In this document: in pieces, positions 23,992-34,500 of the stretch
Layout: every line of letters begins with the position of its first letter
Position numbering within the stretch: position 1 is the stretch's first letter
NCBI RefSeq assembly: GCF_032854445.1
Contig: NC_088298.1
Location: 3,096,160-3,160,159, forward strand
Length of the DNA: 64,000 nucleotides
DNA from: Liolophura sinensis
Lineage: Eukaryota > Mollusca > Polyplacophora > Chitonida > Chitonidae
Reading direction: 5' to 3'
Position numbers and translations under genes: made by a program
Notes under the pieces: generated by a model
What the model was told of the DNA's origin: nothing
What the model saw: the letters and a program-made list of their open reading frames with translations, nothing else
The model's database searches: none

Positions 23992-24549
23992 AGTGGACCT
24001 ACCTCTGAGGAAGATCCTTGCCGTTTTTTCATCCCCGCGCCGAGAAACGACAACGCCTCCATGTACTGCCACTTACTCTTCTTTACAACACCCTCGGACC
24101 CGGACTTCCTTTTTTCTTCGGCCTTAACCTCAGCGGCATACTGAGTCCTCAGCGTGTGGAACTTCTTTTCCACCTGGAAAGAAAGACATGCATGTGTACA
24201 GTCAAGAGTGATTTTAAAGTCAGATTATTTGTTGGCGCTTAGTCTTCAGTGTCAGTGATAGTGTCAGTGACCAGGGATGAATTGCCAGGGAGTATTTTTT
24301 ACAAAAACGCTGTACAGTTATGTTGATGTAGCATCTCATCTTTGACTACACAAATGTATGTTAATAAAAAAAATTCAAATGTCTCACCTCGCATTGTTCC
24401 TTGTTTAAAGCTTCCGCCACTTGTTTCCACGAGTCAGATTTTTTCACCCGGTCTCTATATTCGTCTACCAATACATTCCACAGTGTCGGTCGTTCCTCCA
24501 CCTCACAAATCAACTGCTTTATCTCCTCGGTTGACCACTGACCAGGCAT
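21948..24549 (-). CDS. Harbinger-encoded MADF-BESS (Myb/SANT-like) DNA-binding protein, three exons
   Basis: Minus-strand exons 24549-24388, 24173-24003 and 22547 to a stop at 21948, all phase 0 with good sites (GCGAG|GTGAGA, TTTCCAG|G, CAGAG|GTAGGT, TTTTCAAG|A). Exons 1-2 encode the MADF domain (QWSTEEIKQLICEVEERPTL, KKSDSWKQVAEALN, FHTLRTQYAAEV, KKSKWQYMEALSFL). Exon 3 has a Lys-rich linker and a BESS-like motif (DALDIFGQYVSTELRAI..). This family binds transposon ends and brings the nuclease to DNA and the nucleus. The last about 70 codons, opposite the nuclease exon 2, are least certain: the true 3' end may be an earlier spliced or polyadenylated site. Confidence 0.8.
22597..22946. mobile_element. 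MITE with about 49-bp TIRs nested in the Harbinger intron
   Basis: Perfect inverted arms of about 49 bp beginning AGAGACTATACCTCAGATTT. TTAA sits on both sides (22593-22596 and 22947-22950), a likely TTAA target duplication as used by piggyBac and Kolobok families. The about 250-bp interior is non-coding. It lies in intron 2 of the nuclease gene and in intron 2 of the antisense MADF gene, so both transcripts should carry the hairpin before splicing. Confidence 0.85.
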
Positions 24550-25554
24550 AATTCACCTCTTTTATCTGGAATGAAATTGGGATCGACTGAACTTGACATA
24601 TGCGAACATGTGTTTTTTCATGTACTATAAACTTGCTGGATAATAGGACCATGCTCTATTCCCAGCAACATTGCCTCAAGTCGTCGCAAGATCTCGAAAA
24701 GAGCCCTCACACGGCGCAAGAACGGGTAGTGTGCAATATTGCTACACATTGCTGGACATATTGAGCAAGTCTCTTGCGGGGGACATCACACGTACCAGAA
24801 TATTGCTGCAATAGTTTCATCAATATTCTTGCTCAAGTAAACTTGATCGTGTGAGGCCGGCCTAACGAAGGTTGAGACGAAAGTTGCGCAGAAACATAAC
24901 TAGCTTTGTCGTTTCAAATGGGCCAAGTCCAAGAGGTTTGAGTAGCAACAGTTGCTACTCGCTTGACCACATTGGCAAACGAAGTCTGTAGAGAAGCATT
25001 AGTAAGTGAGGCTAATTTCCGGGCTTCCTGATATGATATGTTGTTTTTAATTTTCAGGTTGATAATTTGTTTTTCTTTAACGAAAAGCGGACAGTCCCTT
25101 GAGGAGGCCATGTGATCTCCACTGCAGTTGCAACACTTAACTGTGTTACTGCAGGCGAAACCATCATGACCGTCACTGCCGCATCTAAAACAAATCAGTT
25201 TATTCTGACATTGGCCCTTGCCATGACCAAATTTTTGGCAATTGAAATAACGTGTAGTATTAGGATATATAAATCCACATTAACCCTATATGGGCCAACG
25301 TAGATATGCGACAGAAGGGAGGTAGTGTTAAAGGTAAGTATTAAGTTTAAGGATGTTACCAGATTTCTTCGTAATGAAGCGTTTTACTCTGATAACACCC
25401 TGTGAATTTAGTTCTTGGCAGATTTCTTCCTCAGTTAGATCAGTTATATCGCCATCCCTGTCACGCATGATTCCCTGACAGCTGTTGAGTGGACGTGAAA
25501 ACAGATACAACACAAAAGACATGCTCCATAGCTCATGAGCTGTTAACATATTAG

Positions 25555-26128
25555 TTACCCTAATTCTTGGGTCAGATATTAGAAGTGCTGAAAGCATAAT
25601 ACTAAATTTCTTTCCTGTTTTTTTTTTTTTTTTTGGAAAAGTAAAGATATTTTGTTTGTTAGATGGTATAACCATGTGAGAAAAGAAAAATATTCCTCTT
25701 GACCAAAAAGAGCAGACCAGGTGTCACAAAAATTACAAAATTCACGACAGTGTATTTTTTAGGGTTGATATCTCGACATGTATGTATTGAGCATAAGTTT
25801 TACACGCATATGAAGCACAGTGACACATGTTAAAGTTCGCATCCTTTGTGCTTTGTAAGTGTATTAAGTACCGCAAATTACCAAATTCACGACCTCCGTA
25901 CTTTATGTATTTAGCTAAAGTTTTGCATTCATCTGTCTCCAACAGGAGGGAAGCTCTTTCATAGCCTTGAAGTACATTTTGTCATGTAATACAGTTTAGT
26001 TAGTGTAAAGCACTATAATGCTGAATACCAAATGTAAATACGCACTCATCGCTACATATATTTATTGCCATTCAAAGTGTCACACTGTACTACAATCATG
26101 CTTACAATGGCTTTAGTCTGTGCCATCC
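25555..26128. other. Segment present only in duplication copy 1
   Basis: AT-rich, with a T-run at 25618-25635 and no recognised gene. Flanked by TTAGTTACCCTAA on the left and TCCTTACTAACAATATCC on the right. In copy 2 these flanks are directly joined (about 36590), consistent with a deletion at short homology in copy 2. Confidence 0.6.
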
Positions 26129-27371
26129 TTACTAACAATATCCACAGGAAACATCAAGTAGTGTATTAAACGTTCTATTTTATAGAAACTGTTTACCCCA
26201 AACAACTGGACCAAATTGATGGAGCCATTGAGCATGAGTGGAATGTTGAGAAGATGCTGAAAGCAGTCTGGCTTGTTTTCTCATCAAAACACAGCTCTCT
26301 TCTATTTGGAGAATCAGCTGCTGGATATGGCATGCCATCCCGATGTGACAAGCATATTTCTTGCAATGGGATTAAAAAGTCCAACAATCCAACATCATTA
26401 AGTCTTTTCAAGGGGGTAGCTTTGTTGGCTACCTTCACAAATGTAGTCGATCGTTAAATGCGAATGACAACACACCAGCTTACAGAATATATACGACACC
26501 TGACACTGGTCAACGACAACAGTTAATTTAGGAGAGAGCCAACCATTACAACAAATTACCTGTAATGGAAAATGACAGTTTACCAGGTATTCATATTTAC
26601 AACCTACTGTGGTTTAAAGACATGTTAAACAAAAAAATCATTTGTTTTCCTCCACAAAATATTTAACTAATTGTAAGAAGTACAATATATGCAACACATA
26701 CACTGCAATAGCCCATGCCTATCCCAGTCCAATACAAACATCGTAGGCCTATAGCTCTCATGACTCAGCCAAGACTGCAGGCAATAAATATAGTATGCTG
26801 TTTCATTCCCATTTTGTATCTTCTTTTTCCTCAAAATATCATGGTCAAATCCCACCCAAGTCTCCATACAGTGAACACATATTACATATTTAACCCACCT
26901 TCCATAGCCCACACATTTCTCTCTACATACCTGTACATTACAAAACACCTTTTATAGTTCAGCCAAATCTTTGCATTATCCACACTCTATAGTCTACTTC
27001 CTTCACATCTACTTCCATATCCCATTCAACAGTGTACACACACTACAACTGTCCATAATCCACCCTGAACCCTGTACACACACTTTAATCCACATTTAAT
27101 AGGCCACTTAGGTCTCCGTACAATAAACACACTACACCTGGGTGTGTATGATAAACACATTACAGCACACCTTCCTCAGCCCACCTAGGTCAGTATAATA
27201 AACATACAACCCACCTTCCGTAGCCCACCAAGGTCTGTATACGGGTGAAAGGATGAGAATCGATTTTCGCCAGCATGTTGATCCCTGGTGCTGTACAATC
27301 CTTAGAGTTCTGGCATGTGATGGTACACATACAGGCGTAAGTTTAAGGAGGCTGATCACCCAGTCAATTCA

Positions 27372-28440
27372 CTAGCACACCAGTGATGAAAGAAGTCACA
27401 AAACCCAGACGTTATGACAGGGTATCTTTGCCATATAAGGAAGAAGTTACTCCCAAGGATGTGCGATGTGCCAAAGAGCATTCTCTTGTATGTGTCTCAA
27501 ATATCTCTCAAGACTTTCGCCTGGGAATGTAGAAAACAACAGCACCAAATCCGTCAGTATGTGTCTCAAATGTCTCTCCAGACTTTCGCCAGGGAATGTA
27601 GAAGAAAACAGCACCAAATCCGTCAGAACTGAAACACTCCTCTCTGTCTGTTTTCTAGGATGGGTCTCTTACTAACACAATTTACAGCTGCCACATTCGA
27701 CACGCAATTGAAAGAAGCTCTATCTTAATTTTTGCTTATGCTTTTAAAAGATGCACCAGTTTCAGCTGTTCTACCATACAGATACTTGGACATCATCGGA
27801 CAAATTTATCACAGTGTCACATCAGGGGACAAAAATTACATCAGCGTCTTGAAATGTTTTCCCCCAGAGGTGCACAAAGTCATGCTTGCTGCCATCATGG
27901 TTAACAGAACTCAAAATATATGTTCCTTTGTAACGTATCTTGTAGACTTTGTTGAACAGATCCATTCTACTGATACACAGCACTGCCCTGCAACACCAAC
28001 ACCAAATACTTACAATCCTGAAGATGGAATGACGTATTATTTCAGCACACATGAAAATCGTGTACGACAGCTGCCATCCTACACAATAGGAATGAAGCAA
28101 ACCTATGACGGATCTCCATCGGATGTACGGAAGTGTAAGAAGCGCTATACCAAGGTGTCCTATATGAGAATTCTTCCACAACAGAAAGCCCTCATTTTGG
28201 TGAGGAACACCGTTCTGGCATGATCGCTTTCATGGATTTTCCCACACGTGCGGAAACAACTACAGATCATCTCGCATAACGACCTTGCAGGGGGCAAATA
28301 CAGAGATATGTGAACAGTTCAATTCCTTTCTCCAGTGCCTAAAGTACACAGGAACACACCTCAGCCAGTCTCATATCTACTTTTTCTGCAACTCATGATT
28401 TATATCTGGAATGAAAGGAAGACAAATACCTGTACTTGTA
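27372..28440 (+). pseudogene. KDZ-type (Kyakuja/Dileera/Zisupton) transposase relic, copy 1
   Basis: Coding-like but frame-broken. RRYDRVSLPYKEEVTPKDVR and AKEHSLVCVSN at 27400-27510. Then a duplicated 67-bp block (27480-27620). A 163-codon frame at 27732-28223 includes GMTYYFSTHENRVRQLPSYT and KRYTKVSYMRILPQ. After a frameshift it continues FWHDRFHGFSHTCGNNYRSS and ICEQFNSFLQCLKYTGTHLS to IWNERKT near 28440. The ICEQFNSFLQ..KYTG and WNERKT motifs fit the C-terminal half of KDZ-type transposases, recalled as a family pattern rather than searched. No intact catalytic set is visible. Confidence 0.5.
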
Positions 28441-28544
28441 GAGTCAATGTAGCCCTCATTGTTGTGGACAGTGTATAAGTCCAAATTATCTTATCCCATC
28501 ACAATCTACACATGATTATGTATGCTCAGTGACTCCAGCAGAGA

Positions 28545-28875
28545 GACATACGCTCAGTGACCTCCTGTCTGCATGTGATGGTGGACTGTACCCGAGCAGA
28601 GGCCGGGAAATACGTGCTCAGTGGCTCCCTGTCTGTACTTATGAGCGGTGTACCAGTGGATAACAGCCGAGAGATATGTGCTCAATGACTCCTTGCCTAT
28701 GCTTATGAACTGTGTATCGGTGGATAGCGGCCGAGAGATAATGTGCTCAGTGACTCCCTCTCTGTGATGGTGGACTGTGTTCCGGTGGATAGCAGTCGAG
28801 AGCTATATGCTCAGTGACTCCCTGTCTGTGCTTGTGAACTGTGTTCCGGTGGATAGCTGCCGAGAGATGTCATCA
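28545..28875. repeat. About 70-bp minisatellite, 5 units, copy 1
   Basis: Five imperfect units each with GCTCAGTGACTCCCTGTCTG, then GTGTTCCGGTGGATAGC and GCCGAGAGATA. The same array occurs at 38985-39310. Unit lengths vary slightly, and some frames remain open across units by chance. Confidence 0.85.
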
Positions 28876-29667
28876 TATAAGAGAAAAAATAGATTTAAAA
28901 TGCAAAATGTGAAATGCACCCCAACCAGATGGACATGTACTCACGCAAAACCCCTGCTAATGTATTCAAATGACACAGTGTGCAACGTGATTTTATTCCT
29001 TATTTAATTGACATTCATGCAATTATATTTTAAATAAATGTTAATTGTTATAAACTATAGCCTCGCTTTTAAAGGCTGAATTTTTGTACGGTTAGAATGA
29101 ATGAATGAATGAATGATTATAGTTTAAAGCCACATCGGCAATATTTTCAGCCATATCAGCAAGGTGAGCAAGGTGAACACACGAGGCGGTTGAGGTTTCC
29201 GATATGCTGGTGAGAACATCAACAAATGAAACAAACGTTTGGACATGTTTAAAACCAGATTAGAATAACCAAAAACAGATAAAACTCGAAAAACCCTCAT
29301 ATTTTAAAAAATATATCAAGAAATGTATATATAACTTTATCGATAAATATTTATATATTAATAAATTATATCTTATGATAAAGGCCAATGGCCTTCATAT
29401 AATTTATGACAACATCGCCAGCAATGTTGTCAAATAAACCATATATAGAAATGACCGTGTAGAATCTCTGCCCAACATGGGCAAATTCCACACAGTCAAC
29501 CAAGATATGTTTGATGCCATATTGGGCATCGCATCCAACGCACTCGGGAGCACTGCTCCCATCTACTATGAAATTGTGTCAGACGAGAATGCCCAACACG
29601 ACACCTCGTTAAGACTACTTGGTCTCTACGAGACTTTTTGCAAGTATAATTATTGTAGGTTTGATAT

Positions 29668-29818
29668 GGAATTCATGCCTGGAATATTCATTGCCTGCCC
29701 GGCATTACTGAAAACTGATGACCGCTTTTCTCTTGTGTGTTACCGGCTTTATTTCTTTTTTGTATAATTTCCTACATACCTTTGTCTTTGGGAGTTAGTG
29801 TTAAACGTTGTTTTGGAT
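29668..29818. repeat. Chimeric segment R, copy 1
   Basis: TTCATGCCTGGAATATTCAT, then ACTGATGACCGCTTTTCTCT and GTTAAACGTTGTTTTGGA. It also occurs at about 45998-46223 (longer) and, diverged and outside any LINE, at 51848-51965. It is not LINE sequence. In LINEs C and D it bridges the C-terminal region and the RT thumb. Confidence 0.7.
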
Positions 29819-30158
29819 ATTATACCTAAAAATTTGGTTTCTCCAACAATTTTAATCTGTTCACTACAAAAATTAGGCTCTTGATCCAGTTGAAGTTTCC
29901 GTTTGTTACAAAAATGCATACCGACGGTTTTAAGCGTTGAAAATCTAAAACCATTTTCAGTTGCCAATATCGAACTGACGTTCGATATTATTCATATTCT
30001 TAGCTCGGTAGCATATAAGGAAATCATCAACGTATAAAGAACACTCTGTGTCCGATGCTAATGCCCGATGGCTAGGCTATTTATTTTTATGCTGAACAGA
30101 GTTGGTGATAGAATGCTTCCCGGGGGGTACACTCATTTCTTGCCCATAAGTCAGAAAG

Positions 30159-30431
30159 GGGCCTCCGTGGCTCAGTCGGTTAGCGCGCTAGCGCAGCGTA
30201 GTGACCCAGAAGCCTCTCACCAATGCGGTCGCTGTGAGTTCAAGACCAGCTCATACTGGCTTTCTCTCCGGCCGTACGTGGGAAGGTCTGCCAGCAACCT
30301 GCGGATGGTCGTGGGTTTCCGCCGGGCTCTGCCCGGTTTCCACCCACCATAATGCTGGCCGCCGTCGTATAAGTGAAATATTCTTGAGTACGGCGTAAAA
30401 CACCAATCAAAAAAAAAAAAAAAAAAAAAAA
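30159..30431 (+). mobile_element. MESC-type SINE with target-site duplication and poly-A tail
   Basis: Full-length copy: GGGCCTCCGTGGCTCAGTCG head, B-box-like GAGTTCAAGACC, core CCACCATAATGCTGG and a long A tail at 30410-30431. Flanked by the 13-bp duplication ATAAGTCAGAAAG (30146-30158 and 30432-30444), which in other LINE copies occurs once. Inserted in the RT region of LINE C. Confidence 0.97.
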
Positions 30432-31576
30432 ATAAGTCAGAAAGAGTGGACCCAACCGGTACCTTAAACTGACCATCAGATAAAAATTGAGATATAAATA
30501 TAGGTAATCGACGTTTAAGTCCCATATCCGCGAGATCTTTTAAATTACCATATTTCCATGTAGTGTCGTAGGCCTTTTTCAAGGTCAGAAAATATGGACA
30601 CCACATGTTCGTTATTGATGAAGCCGTCGCGAATAAAGGTTTCGAATCGAACAAGGTGATCCACAGTGGATCTACCTTGTCGAAAACCGCATTGAATATT
30701 AGAAAGTAACTTGTTGGTTTCGAGAAACCAAACAAGTCTATCATTAATCATCCGTTCCACAGTCTTACAAACACAGCTGGTAAGAGCTATGGGACGGTAA
30801 TTACTTGGATCAGTATGATCCTTACCCGGTTTGGGAACCGGGATAACACACGCCTCCCTCCATGACGGTGGTAAATTACCAGTTATCCAAATATCATTAA
30901 GCAAGTCCAAGAGACTGTCCAGTAGCTCTTGGACCAGTGTCCAGTGGTAAATGGTTCAGAAACTTATAATATACGTTATCAGGAACACAAGCAGTATCGT
31001 GAGCCTTTTTAAATGCAGTTTTAAGTTCCTCGATATTAAAAGGACGATTATAACCTTTAAAATATTTAGAAGAAAAAGGGCAATTTAATTTTTCTCCTTC
31101 TGGATTTTAATATGCTGGAATTCTTTAGTATAGTTCTCAGAAGAAGATTTCGTTGAAAGTGTCTCAGCTAATTTATTTACTATATCGGATGGAGAGGTTA
31201 ATATATTATCTCCATCTTTCAAATACTGAACTTTTGCTTTATTATTTTTGCCCTTAAGTTTCTGAACCATGTTCCAGACCTTCCGCATGGGTGTTTTTGA
31301 CGTAATGCCCAAAAGAAAGCTCCGCCAACAAGATCGTCTCTTGGACTTGAGTAATCGACGAGCCTTGGCTCGAATCTGGTTTAAATTATCAGTAGGGCAA
31401 TGATTAAATCTGCGTTCAGCCTTTTTAAGGTCCTTTATGGCTTTACGACAGTCATTGTCGTACCAGGGTTTACTTTTGGATTTGGGATTTGTCGAGGTCT
31501 TAGGTATACTTCTATCGGCAGCTCGTAATACAAGCTCGTTAAATTTTGACACAGGATCATCTGCTGCTTTGAGAGT

Positions 31577-34500
31577 ATGAATGAATGCATGAATGATTAT
31601 GGCTTAACGCCACATCGGCAATATTTCAGCCATATCGTGGCGAGAACAAGGTGAAAACAAGAGACGGTCAAGGTTTTCGATATAATAATATGAACATCAA
31701 AGGCAAAACAAAAAATACAGACATGTTTAAAATCGTTTAAAAGAAAAATAAGAGTTAAAACTCGAAAACCAGGGTTATAGTACATGTATACATCTATATG
31801 TATATAACTGTTTATCTACAGATATTTATGACAATTAAAATTTATATTTTATGATATAGGCCAATGACCTTCAAATAATTTATGACAACATCGCCAGTGA
31901 TGCTGTCAAATAAATCATATATAGAGTTGACTGTGTAGAACCTTTGCCGAACATGGGCAAAGTCTACACAGTCAACCAGAACTTGTTTGATGCCATATTG
32001 AGCATCACATCCAACACACTCGGGAGCACTGCTCCCATCCAAGATGAAATTGTGTGTTAGACGAGAATGTCCAATACGGCATCTCGTTAAAACGACTTGG
32101 TCTCTACGAGACATATCAAGTGTATATGAATTATAGCCAATGACCGGATGAATAGCATGCAGTTTATTATGGGCCTGCAAGTTCCATTCACCCTGCCAAA
32201 GGCAACGAATATATTTAAGAATATTCGACTTCATGTCAGTATAAGGGATTTTTGTCTTAGATATGGGTTTATTTAGGGCAGCTTTCGCCTCCCTGTCTTC
32301 GACTGTGTTTCCATGGATACCAATATGACTTGGTATCCAGCAGAATATAATATCTTTACCTCTTCTAATTAATTTCTTGTATAGCTAAAATTTGAAGGAT
32401 CAAGGGATTTTTAAATTTATTATTCTGTATTGCCAACAGGCAAGACAACGAGTCAGTGCATATCATTGCCCTCTGGGCACATCCAGAAGAAACATATGAT
32501 AAGGCCAGGAGTATAGCCCTGGCCTCTGCAGAAAAGATAGAAGATGACGGTAGCAAACGAAGAGAAGTGACCCGCTGATCTAAGACAGCCGCAGTCGCAA
32601 CCCTGTCCCCATCCTTCGACCCGTCAGTATATATAAATTTATAATCCATATAATTAGCTTTAATTTCAGCAAAACCTTGCTGAATTATAAGAGGATTTAT
32701 ATTCGATTTATTATATTTACGTAGATCAAATATTAGTTTAGGTTGTGGGAGAAGCCATGGAGGAGACTCAGGAAAAGACACCGGAGCTATATCTTCCAGC
32801 TTGATGTTAGCTCCCACAATATGGTCCTGTATACGAACACCGAACGAAGGGATCTTTTTAGGACATTTAGTATATTTGTCTACATACAATGAAAACACAG
32901 TCGTAGGCAGGGTTTGTTGGATGAGCTTTAAGCTTTGTAGCATATTGAAGGCTCAGTTTTATACGTCGGTGATATAAAGAAGGTTCATTTGCCTCCACGT
33001 ATAAACTTTCTACTGGTGAGGTTCTAAAAGCACCAAGGCTGAGCCTCAAACCTTGGTCATGAACAGGATCCAACATTTTAATGTACGACTTCCTAACGGA
33101 ACCGTAAATGATGGATCCACAGTCCAATTTAGACCTCACCAGAGAACGATATAAATTAAGTAAAACTGATCGGTCAGCACCCCAATCGGCACTAGACACG
33201 ACCTTAATTATATCGAGAGCCTTTGTACATTTAGCTTTAAGCATTTTAATATGAGGTATAAAAGATAGCTTACTATCAAATATTATACCTCAAAATTTTG
33301 TTCTTCAACAATTTTAATCTGTTCACCACAAAAATTAAGCTTAGGGTCAAGATGAAGTTTCCGTTTATTACAAAAATGCATACCGACGGTTTTAGACGTT
33401 GAAAATCTAAAACCGTTTTCAGTTGCCCATTTCTCGATCTTATTGAGACAAAGCTGCAACTGACGTTCGATATTATTCATATTCTTAGCTCGGTAGCATA
33501 TAAGGAAATCATCCACGTATAAAGAACCCTCTGTGCCAGATGTTAATGTTTTTGCTAGGCTATTTATTTTTATGCTGAACAGAGTTGGTGATAGAATGCT
33601 GCCCTGGGGTACACCCATTTCCTGCTCATAAGAGTCAGAAAGAGTGGACCCAACCCGTACCTTAAACTGACGATCGGATAAAAATTGAGATATAAATAAA
33701 GGTAAGCGGCCTTTAAGACCCATATCCGCGAGGTCTTTTAAAATACCATATTTCCATGTAGTGTCGTAGGCCTTCTCAAGGTCAAAAAATATGGACACCA
33801 CATGTTCATTATTAACAAAACCATTACGAATAAAAGTTTCGAATCGAACAAGGTGATCTAAAGTAGATCGACCTTGACGAAAACCACATTGAATGTTAGA
33901 TAAAAGCTTGTTGGTTTCAAGAAACCAAACAACTCTATCATTAATCATCCGTTCCATAGTCTTACAAACACAGCTGGTAAGAGAGCTATGGGACGGTAAT
34001 TATTTGGATCAGTATGATCCTTACTCGGTTTAGGGACCGGTATAATACACGCTTCCCTCCATGATGGTGGAAAATTACCAGTTATCCAAATATCATTAAG
34101 TAAGTCCAAGAGAGTCTCCAGTGGCTCAGGTGGTAAATGGTTTAGAAACTTATAATATACGTTATCGGGACCACACGCAGTATTGTGGGCCTTTTTTAAT
34201 GCAGTTTTAAGTTCCTCGATATTAAAAGGACAATTATAATCTTCTAAATTTTTAGAAGAAAATGGCAGTTTACCTTTCTCCTTCGGGTTTTTAATATGTT
34301 GGAATTTTTTTAGTATAGTTCTCAGAAGAAGATTTTTTGGAAATTGTCTCAGCTAATTTATTTGCTATATCGGATGGAGAGGTTAATGTATTATCTCCAT
34401 CTTTCAAATGATGGACTTTGGCTTTATCAGTTTTGCCCTTAAGTTTCTAAACCATGTTCCAGACCTTACGCATGGGTGCTTTTGACGTAATGCCCGAAAC

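Larger units (their letters stand above)
21159..24862 (+). mobile_element. PIF/Harbinger transposon with TIRs, TAA target duplication and two genes
   Basis: 3704 bp. Ends are GGCCGGCCTCACACCGTCAA and its inverted partner at 24836-24862 (about 27 bp, two mismatches). The 3-bp TAA target duplication is at 21156-21158 and 24863-24865, characteristic of PIF/Harbinger. The paralogous LINE B keeps the empty site (GAAGAACTAAATGAAGG, about 35885). It carries a DDE nuclease gene on + and a MADF-BESS gene on -, the usual two-gene content. Subterminal regions contain repeated TTGCAAGA/TTGCTGCAA-type motifs on both sides. Both genes look open and spliced, so the copy may be young. Confidence 0.95.
17560..25545 (-). 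mobile_element. Nimb-type LINE A, interrupted by a Harbinger element
   Basis: From 3' to 5' on the minus strand: C-terminal zinc-knuckle-like region (17671-18063; APECVGCDAEYGIRHILVDC), RNase H (18065-18655; FIYTDGSKDGDR, DSLSCLLAIQNNK), connection (18746-19087), thumb and part of RT (19090-19577). An RT deletion follows at about 19577. Then linker (19756-20118), endonuclease (20331-20812; IIQWNCRGLK, IIMGDFNSHN) and ORF1 (20886-21155 and 24866-25545, with CCHC remnants). ORF2 starts at 20812 in an overlapping TAATG. The Harbinger 21159-24862 sits in ORF1. The last about 150 bp of the 3' UTR and its tail are missing where it meets the mariner. Confidence 0.9.
24866..29660. repeat. Segmental duplication, copy 1
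   Basis: Sequence from the ORF1 5' half of LINE A through the KDZ relic and the 3' end of LINE C is repeated at 35890-40026 in the same orientation, offset about 10.4-11 kb. Many blocks are identical over 80 or more bases (for example around 26260-26430), with overall identity about 97 percent by eye. This copy keeps about 570 bp (25555-26128) that is absent from copy 2. Similarity continues in LINE C (to 31576) and LINE D (45912-47750). Confidence 0.9.
29097..31576 (-). mobile_element. Nimb-type LINE C, chimeric and interrupted
   Basis: The 3' tail GAATGAATGAATGAATGA at 29097 is followed by the 3' UTR and C-terminal region (to about 29660). Then comes a foreign 150-bp segment (29668-29818) replacing RNase H and connection. 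Thumb and RT (29820-30910) follow, then connection to linker (31085-31552; KPWYDNDCRKAIKDLKKAER, KVWNMVQKLKGKNN). A SINE sits in the RT region (30159-30431). The element stops in the linker at 31576, where the 3' tail of LINE B begins. The shared chimeric structure shows it is a duplicate of LINE D. Confidence 0.85.

Noticed and set aside
30217..30744. 175-codon minus-strand frame spanning LINE and SINE
   Set aside because: Chimeric frame reading through an inserted SINE and its A tail (poly-Phe); not a gene.
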